This document shows, one piece after another, positions 33,605 through 39,551 of a DNA stretch of 42,491 nt (within the stretch, counting starts at the first letter, position 1; each line of letters begins with the position of its first letter). The stretch is taken from positions 1 through 42,491 of the forward strand of contig JAFADP010000047.1 of the NCBI GenBank assembly GCA_023424785.1. Direction: 5' to 3'. Origin of the DNA: Bacillota bacterium (GTDB lineage: Bacteria; Bacillota; Clostridia; Clostridiales; Clostridiaceae). A model generated the notes under the pieces. It ran no database searches, was not told the origin of the DNA, and worked only from the letters and a program-made list of their open reading frames with translations. Position numbers and translations under genes: made by a program.

Positions 33605-33670
33605 GTTTTTTCTCCTTATGCCATAATTTATAGAATAATTTTACTCTTATTTCTCCAATCTGTAAAATAT

Positions 33671-33730
33671 AAAAAAAACAGATTATTACTTCAATTGACA
33701 ATATGAAAGTCAATGCAAAGTAATAATCTG
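33671..33730 (-). terminator. Two-tier terminator of hisS
   Basis: An outer 13-bp stem (33679-33691 with 33718-33730; CAGATTATTACTT) and an inner 6-bp stem ATTGAC / GTCAAT (33694-33699 with 33709-33714) are separated by a small internal loop. A T8 run follows on the minus strand. Confidence 0.88.
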
Positions 33731-33747
33731 CAATTCTTAATAAAAAA

Positions 33748-35049
33748 TTATGCTAAATCTTCAAACTTAATTTTTGTTTGTTCTCCAGTTTCCATATTCT
33801 TTATTGTTAATTCCCTAGATGATGCTTCATCCTCACCAATTAATATAACTTTATTTATATTTAACTTGTTAGCAAAGTTCATCTTTTTCTTTATTTTATC
33901 ATTTTCTAAGTATACTTCAGCATATTTACCTTGTTCTTGAAGCTTAGCTAAAACCTCCATAGAAAATTCAACTGTTTCTCCAATTGGAACAATTAAATAC
34001 TTTTCATTATCTTCTATCTTGTAAGTATCTAAGAATCCTATTTCTCCTAATACAAAGAATAATCTTGTTATACCTATAGACATACCTACCCCTGGTAAAA
34101 CATTATCTGTATAGTTTTGAGCTAGGTTATCATATCTACCACCAGATGAAATTGAACCAAATCCTTCATGTCCTTCTATAAGAGTTTCAAATACTGTTCC
34201 TGTATAATAATCTAATCCTCTTATTATTTTTAAATCTATTTTAAAGAAATTCTTATCAACTCCAAATAAAAGTAGATATTTTATAACTTCATTAAGTTCT
34301 TCTACACCTATATTAAATAATTCATTGCTTATTCCTAAAGAGTTAAGTTCGCTTATTATAGATGTGTTATCTCCTGAAATCTCCATTACTTTATTTATGA
34401 AAGTACTCTTTTCTTCCCCTATTAATTCCACTAATAATTCACAGAACTTTTCCTTTCCGATTTTATCATACTTATCAATTAATATCATTACTTCAACATC
34501 ATTTTCTATTTCTAACTCTTCAAGTATTCCTTTAAGTATCTTTCTATTACTCATTTGTATTTTAAACTTATCTAGTCCAATACTCTTTAATGCTTTATAA
34601 ACTGTAGAAACTACTAATGCATCATTCTTTATATCTAGCTTACCATTTCCAACAACATCTACATCACATTGATAGAACTCTCTATATCTACCTCTTTGAT
34701 TTCTTTCTCCTCTATAAACTTTTCCTATTTGATATCTTTTAAATGGGAAAGTTAAATCATTATAATATTGAGCTACGAATCTTGCAAAAGGAACTGTCAA
34801 GTCAAATCTTAATGCAAGCTCTTTATCACCTTTTTTAAAATTATATACTTGTTTTTCTGTTTCTCCTGCTGACTTTGCTAAAAGTACAGAAGCTTTTTCT
34901 ATAATAGGAGTATCCATTGGAAGAAATCCATTTTGAGAATAAACCTTAGTAACTTTATTTACTATATCATTAAATATTAATTGCTCTCTTGGTAAAAGCT
35001 CCATAAATCCTGGTAAAATAGACGGTTTTATCTTATTACTCAATTTCAT
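33748..35049 (-). CDS. hisS: Histidyl-tRNA synthetase HisS
   Basis: HisS charges tRNA-His. The 433-aa class-II synthetase contains motif 2 (FPFKRYQIGKVYRGERNQRG, then REFYQCDVD), the histidine-specific GLDYYTGTVFE and motif 3 SSGGRYDNLAQNY. A C-terminal anticodon-binding domain (about 330-430) is present, which HisZ in this window lacks. The gene has a weak CTCTC-type upstream region on the plus strand reading as GAGAGG on the minus. Upstream lies the signal peptidase gene, 65 nt away. There is no T-box in that gap. Confidence 0.97.
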   Translation of the reverse strand: MKLSNKIKPSILPGFMELLPREQLIFNDIVNKVTKVYSQNGFLPMDTPIIEKASVLLAKSAGETEKQVYNFKKGDKELALRFDLTVPFARFVAQYYNDLTFPFKRYQIGKVYRGERNQRGRYREFYQCDVDVVGNGKLDIKNDALVVSTVYKALKSIGLDKFKIQMSNRKILKGILEELEIENDVEVMILIDKYDKIGKEKFCELLVELIGEEKSTFINKVMEISGDNTSIISELNSLGISNELFNIGVEELNEVIKYLLLFGVDKNFFKIDLKIIRGLDYYTGTVFETLIEGHEGFGSISSGGRYDNLAQNYTDNVLPGVGMSIGITRLFFVLGEIGFLDTYKIEDNEKYLIVPIGETVEFSMEVLAKLQEQGKYAEVYLENDKIKKKMNFANKLNINKVILIGEDEASSRELTIKNMETGEQTKIKFEDLA

Positions 35050-35114
35050 TACCTCTCTTCAAATTTATCTAAAAACATTATTTCTAGTATAACAAAAATT
35101 CAAAATTCAATCAA

Positions 35115-35648
35115 TTACTCAATTTTAGAAAAATCACTTATACTAAAAATAGCCTTTCCTACTATTTCATTATTAATGCTCACTAATCCAATATCTGAAC
35201 TTCTACTATCTAAACTTTTATTTCTATTATCCCCCATAACAAATACGTATCCATCTGGTATTGTTATATTTATATATTCATTATTAACCATAGGTTCATA
35301 TATATATGGTTCATTAATTAACTTTCCATTTATGTAAATCTCATTATTCTCTATCTTTAATTCATCGCCACTTTCTCCAATAACTCTCTTTATTATATAA
35401 TCTCCATCTTTAACCTTTTTCTTTATTACAATAATATCTCCTCTTTCAGGTTCTTTATTTAATGAATATGCTTTTTGAAAAAGTAATAGTTTTTCAGAAT
35501 CATATAAAGTAGGATCCATAGAATGTCCATCTACTACTGCTATGCTAAAAAAATATAATATAATACTTGACACTAATATTACAATAAATATGCTACTAAG
35601 AGTTTCTTTTAAAAATGAAGCAGTTTTTTTCCTTTTTTCAAAATTCAT
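35115..35648 (-). CDS. lepB: Signal peptidase I
   Basis: Signal peptidase I removes signal peptides from exported proteins at the outer face of the membrane. The 177-aa protein has a single N-terminal membrane anchor (about 17-37). The catalytic Ser43 is in VDGHSMDPTL, the catalytic Lys87 in YIIKRVIGESGD, and the conserved box VFVMGDNRNKSLDSR is present. The short length is typical of Gram-positive SipS-type enzymes. AAGGAGG precedes the ATG. It lies upstream of hisS in the same direction. Confidence 0.95.
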   Translation of the reverse strand: MNFEKRKKTASFLKETLSSIFIVILVSSIILYFFSIAVVDGHSMDPTLYDSEKLLLFQKAYSLNKEPERGDIIVIKKKVKDGDYIIKRVIGESGDELKIENNEIYINGKLINEPYIYEPMVNNEYINITIPDGYVFVMGDNRNKSLDSRSSDIGLVSINNEIVGKAIFSISDFSKIE

Positions 35649-35782
35649 AATATCCTCCTTAATTGCTATTATATACCTATTATTTCACACATTTTATCCA
35701 ACCTCAATAGCTGGAATATATTTCTACAATATTTTTTTAATTTTTGACACAAATTTGACACATTTCTACTTTATAATCATTT

Positions 35783-35812
35783 TTGTTAAGTAGTTAAACA
35801 TAAAAATATTAT
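35783..35812 (+). promoter_or_regulatory. Promoter candidate of the C-rich small RNA
   Basis: The -35 is TTGTTA (35783-35788) and the -10 is TATTAT (35807-35812), with an 18-nt spacer. The expected start is near 35818-35822, just upstream of two hairpins. The region is AT-rich, so chance matches are possible. Just upstream lies a direct repeat, TTTGACAC-AAA-TTTGACAC (35743-35761). Confidence 0.5.
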
Positions 35813-35819
35813 TACCCCT

Positions 35820-35890
35820 TAAAAAAATATTAAACTATCCCCCCAGATAGTAAAAGGAAGGAGTTGCACCCCCAGGCAACTCCTTTTCTT
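35820..35890 (+). ncRNA. Candidate small regulatory RNA with two C-rich hairpin loops
   Basis: No open reading frame fits here. Hairpin 1 is ACTAT / ATAGT (35834-35838 with 35847-35851) with loop CCCCCCAG. Hairpin 2 is AAGGAGTTGC / GCAACTCCTT (35858-35867 with 35876-35885) with loop ACCCCCAG, followed by a TTCTT tail, so it doubles as a terminator. The two loops are the same size and share CCCCCAG. C-rich loops are a known way for Gram-positive sRNAs to pair with G-rich ribosome sites. This stretch lies in a 313-nt gap between the signal peptidase gene and a 51-aa gene (35649-35961) that holds nothing else but terminators. Alternatively these are just tandem terminators. It may be related to the sporulation sRNA CsfG, which I recall as C-rich, but I cannot verify that. 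Confidence 0.5.
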
Positions 35891-35893
35891 ATT

Positions 35894-35933
35894 ATAAAAA
35901 AACACACAACATACTATTTAAATATGTTATGTG
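35894..35933 (-). terminator. Terminator of the 51-aa protein gene
   Basis: An 11-bp stem with one mismatch, CACACAACATA (35903-35913) with TATGTTATGTG (35923-35933), is followed on the minus strand by a T7 run. Confidence 0.85.
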
Positions 35934-35961
35934 CTTAATATAAATAAAATATCTTATTTAG

Positions 35962-36117
35962 CTAATTAATATGTTGACTTTGAAATCCTTCTCTTTTAAT
36001 AGAATGTTTTTTAGCTGTTCTATTATGATTTTTTGCTTCTTCATCAGTTATTGGCGTTTGGTAATTGCATTTTTCCATACGACTTTTCTTATTGTCTGGT
36101 TGACTATCTTTTGTCAT
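35962..36117 (-). CDS. Small basic protein, 51 aa, unknown
   Basis: The frame runs from ATG at 36117 to TAG at 35962. AAGGGAG lies about 10 nt upstream of the ATG. The product begins MTKDSQPDNKKSRMEKCNYQ, has TPITDEEAKNHNRTAKKH in the middle and ends SIKREGFQSQHIN. It is very hydrophilic and rich in Lys/Asn/Gln, with no membrane segment, perhaps a DNA- or spore-associated protein by composition only. Its own terminator immediately follows, which supports a real gene. No family is recognised with confidence. Confidence 0.72.
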   Translation of the reverse strand: MTKDSQPDNKKSRMEKCNYQTPITDEEAKNHNRTAKKHSIKREGFQSQHIN

Positions 36118-36238
36118 AATTTTTTAGCTCCCTTCACTAATTATTTATATTTATTATGTGACTGTAGCTTGTCATTTATTCATTATCTTATTATATTGTT
36201 AAGCCAAAAATATGTTGTGAATAATTATATCCATATAT

Positions 36239-36274
36239 AAAAAATTCACTATAATATAAAATTATAGTGAATTT
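36239..36274 (-). terminator. Terminator of the 121-aa protein gene
   Basis: A perfect 14-bp stem (36242-36255 with 36261-36274; core ATTCACTATAAT) with a 5-nt loop is followed on the minus strand by a T6 run. Confidence 0.88.
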
Positions 36275-36288
36275 AACAATAAACAATA

Positions 36289-36654
36289 TTATCTAACACC
36301 TTGAAATAATACTTTAAGTTCTTCTATTCTATTACATATTTTTTCATCTAATCTATCAAACCATATTTCTTCTACTTCTTCACTTGTTAACTCTTTATTA
36401 TTTTTCTTATATTCTTCAATTATTTCTTGTTTTTCTCCTTCTTTATTATCTACCATCCAAAAAGGAACAAGACACTTAGCTGGTCCTACTATTTCAAAAC
36501 CTAAGTCATTTTGTATGTATTGAAGCCTATAATTTATAATATTTTCATATTCATCATCGTACTCTTCCGTAACATATATGTCTAGTCTTACATCATACAT
36601 ATTTTTAGATAATAACATATACTCTACTCTTTTTTTTAGTTCTTCTCTGTTCAT
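36289..36654 (-). CDS. Hypothetical protein, 121 aa
   Basis: No family is recognised. The protein is acidic and probably alpha/beta: MNREELKKRVEYMLLSKNMY, a central GFEIVGPAKCLVPFWMVDN and a Glu-rich helical C-terminus (TSEEVEEIWFDRLDEKICNRIEEL). There is no membrane segment. GGGGAG lies about 9 nt before the ATG, and a strong terminator follows, so it is monocistronic. It sits among other small minus-strand genes of unknown role. Confidence 0.8.
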   Translation of the reverse strand: MNREELKKRVEYMLLSKNMYDVRLDIYVTEEYDDEYENIINYRLQYIQNDLGFEIVGPAKCLVPFWMVDNKEGEKQEIIEEYKKNNKELTSEEVEEIWFDRLDEKICNRIEELKVLFQGVR

Positions 36655-36768
36655 TTCGTAATCTCCCCGTTTATACCATTAAATTTCTTAAGTAAATAAA
36701 TTATTATATTATTATATTAATATTAAACTTATTATCTAGTCTATATTTTTACGTAAATTTTTGTAAAA

Positions 36769-37104
36769 TTAAATTAACTTAATAATAAGCTCAGCTCTAT
36801 CTTGTATTATAAATCTATTTGTTGTTTTATATTTTTTTATCAGTTCTATTGCAGATTGTAGTTCGTTTGAGAGATTAATAAATAAATTAGAATTTCTATA
36901 AATAAATCTAGATTTCTTAGCTTTTCTAAATTTCACATACCCATCTTCAGTAACTAATATAAGTTCATCATTATAGTTCTTCAAATTTAATATGTATTCA
37001 ATGCAAGAATCCATATTTTCTTTCTTCATAGTAATATAAAACTTTTTTGAAAATAGTCCTTTTTTTCTAATCTTTAATTCCTTTACCAACATTCGTTCAC
37101 TCAT
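36769..37104 (-). CDS. Hypothetical basic protein, 111 aa
   Basis: No family is recognised. The product is basic (MSERMLVKELKIRKKGLFSK) with a mixed alpha/beta pattern (DELILVTEDGYVKFRKAKKS) and ends NRFIIQDRAELIIKLI. It has no signal peptide or membrane segment. GAGGGG lies 8 nt before the ATG. No convincing terminator was seen in the 114 nt before the next gene. Ordinary base composition for the region argues for a native gene. Confidence 0.75.
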   Translation of the reverse strand: MSERMLVKELKIRKKGLFSKKFYITMKKENMDSCIEYILNLKNYNDELILVTEDGYVKFRKAKKSRFIYRNSNLFINLSNELQSAIELIKKYKTTNRFIIQDRAELIIKLI

Positions 37105-37252
37105 TCTGCAATCCCCTCTTACACTTGTTAAATTCTAGATTATAATTAAATTATATACACATTATAATTAACTTTCAAGATTTTTTTGTTATTATTTTAC
37201 ATATATATAATTTTTTAGAATATATGCATATGTGTAATAAATTATTTCCCAT

Positions 37253-37319
37253 AAAAAAAAGACTATACACGTCTTTTTAAATTTTGTTTTTCACAAATTT
37301 ATGACGTGTTATAGTCTTT
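37253..37319 (-). terminator. Large terminator of the GGGtGRT unit
   Basis: A long stem, AAAGACTATA-CACGTC (37258-37273 with 37303-37319), carries one bulged base, and the loop itself can form an AAATTTG-type helix. A T-run follows on the minus strand (37253-37260). It follows the GGGtGRT stop by about 31 nt. Confidence 0.88.
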
Positions 37320-37349
37320 ATTCAAATCTATTTTAAATAATAAAATAGA

Positions 37350-38351
37350 CTACTTGTTCATTCCTTCTTCTATAGCAACTGCAACTGCAACAGTAGCTCC
37401 AACCATTGGGTTGTTACCCATTCCGATTAGACCCATCATTTCAACGTGAGCAGGAACTGATGAAGAACCAGCGAATTGAGCATCTGAGTGCATTCTTCCC
37501 ATAGTATCTGTCATACCGTAAGAAGCTGGACCTGCTGCCATGTTATCTGGGTGAAGAGTTCTACCAGTACCACCACCTGATGCAACTGAGAAGTACTTCT
37601 TACCTAATAATTGACATTCTTTCTTGTATGTTCCAGCAACTGGATGTTGGAATCTTGTTGGGTTAGTTGAGTTACCAGTGATTGATACGTCAACACCTTC
37701 CATGTGCATTATAGCAACACCTTCTCTAACATCGTTAGCACCATAGCATCTAACCTTAGCTCTTGGTCCGTTAGAGTAAGCTTTTTCTGCAACTACCTTA
37801 ACTTCTCCAGTGTAGAAGTCAAATTCAGTTTGAACATATGTGAATCCATTGATTCTTGATATGATCTTAGCAGCATCTTTTCCAAGACCATTTAAGATAA
37901 CTCTTAATGGTTCTTTTCTTACTTTGTTAGCTTTTTCAGCTATCTTTATAGCACCTTCAGCAGCAGCGAAAGATTCGTGTCCTGCTAAGAATGCGAAACA
38001 CTTAGTTTCTTCTCTTAAAAGCATAGCTCCTAAGTTTCCGTGTCCTAATCCAACCTTTCTATCATCTGCAACAGAACCTGGTATACAGAATGCTTGTAGA
38101 CCTTCTCCGATTGCTTCAGCAGCATCAGCAGCCTTCTTGCATCCCTTCTTTATAGCTATAGCAGCACCTAAAGTGTAAGCCCATCCAGCATTTTCAAATG
38201 CAATTGGTTGAGTTTCCTTAGTTATTGTATATGGATCAATGCCTATTGAAGCACAAACTTCCTTAGCATCTTCTAATGTCTTCATTCCGTACTTTTCTAA
38301 TACTGGAGTGATTTGTCCTATTCTTCTTTCATAACTTTCAAATAATGCCAT
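37350..38351 (-). CDS. GGGtGRT protein
   Basis: The 333-aa protein belongs to the GGGtGRT family, named after the motif seen here as SGGGTGRTLHPDN (residues 259-265 for GGGTGRT). The C-terminus continues with a highly conserved Gly/Met-rich stretch (GMTDTMGRMHSDAQFAGSSS... IGMGNNPMVGATVAVAV). It is soluble and has no membrane segment. The gene lies 26 nt after a NifU/IscU-like gene, the arrangement in which this family is usually found in anaerobes. Base composition is less AT-rich and codon choice more optimised than in neighbours, which suggests high expression. The biochemical role is not established; a link to Fe-S cluster metabolism is inferred from the pairing. Confidence 0.93.
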   Translation of the reverse strand: MALFESYERRIGQITPVLEKYGMKTLEDAKEVCASIGIDPYTITKETQPIAFENAGWAYTLGAAIAIKKGCKKAADAAEAIGEGLQAFCIPGSVADDRKVGLGHGNLGAMLLREETKCFAFLAGHESFAAAEGAIKIAEKANKVRKEPLRVILNGLGKDAAKIISRINGFTYVQTEFDFYTGEVKVVAEKAYSNGPRAKVRCYGANDVREGVAIMHMEGVDVSITGNSTNPTRFQHPVAGTYKKECQLLGKKYFSVASGGGTGRTLHPDNMAAGPASYGMTDTMGRMHSDAQFAGSSSVPAHVEMMGLIGMGNNPMVGATVAVAVAIEEGMNK

Positions 38352-38377
38352 GATTAAATTCCTCCTTACCTTACTAA

Positions 38378-39070
38378 TTATTCATGTCTTGGATCTATTA
38401 ATTTAACAGCATCGTCAACTCTTCCGTATTGACCCTTAGCCTTTTCTAATGCTTCGTTAGCATCCATTCCCTTAGCTATCATTTCCATCATCTTTCCAAG
38501 GTGAACGAACTTGTATCCTATTATTTCATTATCTGAATCAACAGCAATATCTGTTACATATCCTTCAGCCATTTCTAAGTATCTTGGTCCCTTAGCTAAA
38601 GTTCCGTACATAGTACCAACTTGGCTTCTTAGACCCTTTCCTAAATCCTCTAATCCTGCTCCTATAGGTAGTCCACCTTCAGAGAAAGCAGTTTGAGTTC
38701 TTCCGTATACTATTTGTAAGAATAATTCTCTCATAGCTGTATTTATAGCATCACAAACTAAGTCTGTGTTTAATGCTTCTAATATAGTCTTTCCTGGTAA
38801 TATTTCTGAAGCCATAGCTGCAGAGTGAGTCATACCTGAGCATCCTATAGTTTCTACTAATGCTTCTTGTATAATTCCATCCTTAACATTTAAAGTTAAC
38901 TTACATCCTCCTTGTTGAGGTGCACACCAACCGATACCGTGAGTTAAACCAGAAATATCCTTAACTTCTTTAGCTTGTACCCATTTACCTTCTTCAGGAA
39001 TTGGTGCTGGTCCGTGATTTACGCCTTTAGCAACTACGCACATTTCTTCAACTTCTTTTGAATACATCAT
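38378..39070 (-). CDS. NifU/IscU-like iron-sulfur scaffold protein paired with GGGtGRT
   Basis: The 230-aa protein resembles IscU/NifU N-terminal scaffolds. Cys residues appear in LTHGIGWCAPQQGGCKLTL and VETIGCSGMTHSAAMASEI, in the region where scaffold proteins bind nascent clusters. The C-terminal half (GRTQTAFSEGGLPIGAGLEDLG... KMMEMIAKGMDANEALEKA) is longer than in classical IscU (about 130 aa). GGGAGG lies 11 nt before the first of two adjacent ATG codons; either could be used. It is the first gene of a two-gene unit with the GGGtGRT protein. It is not the housekeeping isc/suf scaffold, since no IscS/SufS is nearby. Confidence 0.9.
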   Translation of the reverse strand: MMYSKEVEEMCVVAKGVNHGPAPIPEEGKWVQAKEVKDISGLTHGIGWCAPQQGGCKLTLNVKDGIIQEALVETIGCSGMTHSAAMASEILPGKTILEALNTDLVCDAINTAMRELFLQIVYGRTQTAFSEGGLPIGAGLEDLGKGLRSQVGTMYGTLAKGPRYLEMAEGYVTDIAVDSDNEIIGYKFVHLGKMMEMIAKGMDANEALEKAKGQYGRVDDAVKLIDPRHE

Positions 39071-39142
39071 ATTCTTTTACTCCTCCCTAATTATTAGATT
39101 AGATTAGTTCTTATAAACTATCAACTACCAGGTCAAAAATTG

Positions 39143-39154
39143 TCCCACATGGGA
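39143..39154. promoter_or_regulatory. Dyad in the leader of the NifU-like/GGGtGRT unit
   Basis: TCCCA-CA-TGGGA is a 5+5 inverted repeat about 13-24 nt downstream of the expected start point. Flanking AGGT and ACCT blocks (39130-39133 and 39162-39165) extend the symmetry. It could be a protein operator or an RNA hairpin. No known regulator motif is recognised. Confidence 0.4.
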
Positions 39155-39173
39155 TAAAATTAACCTACGCCTT

Positions 39174-39203
39174 ATTCTAACACAATATAATAACTTCTAA
39201 CAA
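39174..39203 (-). promoter_or_regulatory. Probable promoter of the NifU-like/GGGtGRT unit
   Basis: The -35 is TTGTTA (39198-39203) and the -10 is TAGAAT (39174-39179) with TGTG just upstream. The spacer is 18 nt. It gives a leader of about 95 nt. Confidence 0.6.
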
Positions 39204-39249
39204 GAAATAATGAGAAAAAATTTATCAAATTTTTAAAAAAATTTTTTTA

Positions 39250-39278
39250 TTGAATTATCATATTAGTTATGTTAATAT
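39250..39278 (+). promoter_or_regulatory. Probable promoter of tRNA-Leu
   Basis: The -35 is TTGAAT (39250-39255) and the -10 is TAATAT (39273-39278), with a 17-nt spacer. It lies 22 nt before the mature tRNA 5' end. Confidence 0.72.
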
Positions 39279-39299
39279 AGAAATGAAATTCTTTAGTAT

Positions 39300-39385
39300 G
39301 CCGGTGTGGCGGAATGGCAGACGCAGTGGACTCAAAATCCACCGGTGGCGACACCGTGCCGGTTCGACCCCGGCTACCGGCACCA
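39300..39385 (+). tRNA. tRNA-Leu, anticodon CAA
   Basis: The 86-nt gene folds as a class-II tRNA with a long variable arm. The acceptor stem GCCGGTG pairs with TACCGGC, followed by discriminator A and encoded CCA. The anticodon stem GTGGA / TCCAC holds the loop CTCAAAA with anticodon CAA at 39333-39335, reading UUG leucine codons. The variable arm is CGGTGGCGACACCG, and the T loop is GGTTCGACCC. It is flanked by its own promoter and a terminator, so it is transcribed alone. Confidence 0.97.
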
Positions 39386-39396
39386 TAAAAGAAAAT

Positions 39397-39445
39397 AAAA
39401 GCTATATTATTGGGTAACCTTACCTAATAATATAGCTTTTATTTT
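39397..39445 (+). terminator. Terminator of tRNA-Leu
   Basis: A long stem of about 20 bp (AAAAGCTATATTATTGGGTA with its complement ending at 39440) includes one G-T pair and is followed by ATTTTT. Confidence 0.9.
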
Positions 39446-39461
39446 TATATATTTTCTTAAA

Positions 39462-39497
39462 AGCTTGTCTTTGTTTCACATAAAACAAAGACAAGCT
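39462..39497. terminator. Middle hairpin between tRNA-Leu and the LTA-synthase-like gene
   Basis: A perfect 15-bp stem (39462-39476 with 39483-39497; AGCTTGTCTTTGTTT) closes a CACATA loop. On the minus strand it is followed by TTTTAAG, a weak U-tract. It could be a backup terminator for the minus-strand gene. Confidence 0.55.
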
Positions 39498-39502
39498 ATA
39501 AT

Positions 39503-39542
39503 AAAAGTAGTTATTAGAATTATATTTCTAATAACTACTTTT
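39503..39542 (-). terminator. Terminator of the LTA-synthase-like gene
   Basis: A perfect 17-bp stem (39503-39519 with 39526-39542; core AAGTAGTTATTAGAA) has a 6-nt loop and lies 10 nt past the stop codon. The T tract is on the minus strand. Confidence 0.87.
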
Positions 39543-39551
39543 ATAATTATG

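Noticed and set aside
35050..35114. T-box leader upstream of hisS
   Set aside because: The gap to the signal peptidase gene is only 65 nt and lacks the AGGGTGGNACCGCG T-box sequence and any long specifier stem.
35743..35761. CtsR box near the signal peptidase gene (TTTGACAC-AAA-TTTGACAC)
   Set aside because: Read on the minus strand the TGTCAAA heptamers are 4 nt apart rather than 3 and start with T, not A or G, so it does not meet the CtsR consensus. It is kept only as a direct repeat.
35971..36240. Plus-strand 89-codon frame
   Set aside because: It is antisense to the 51-aa gene and the adjoining spacer, with a Phe/Leu-rich translation and no ribosome site.
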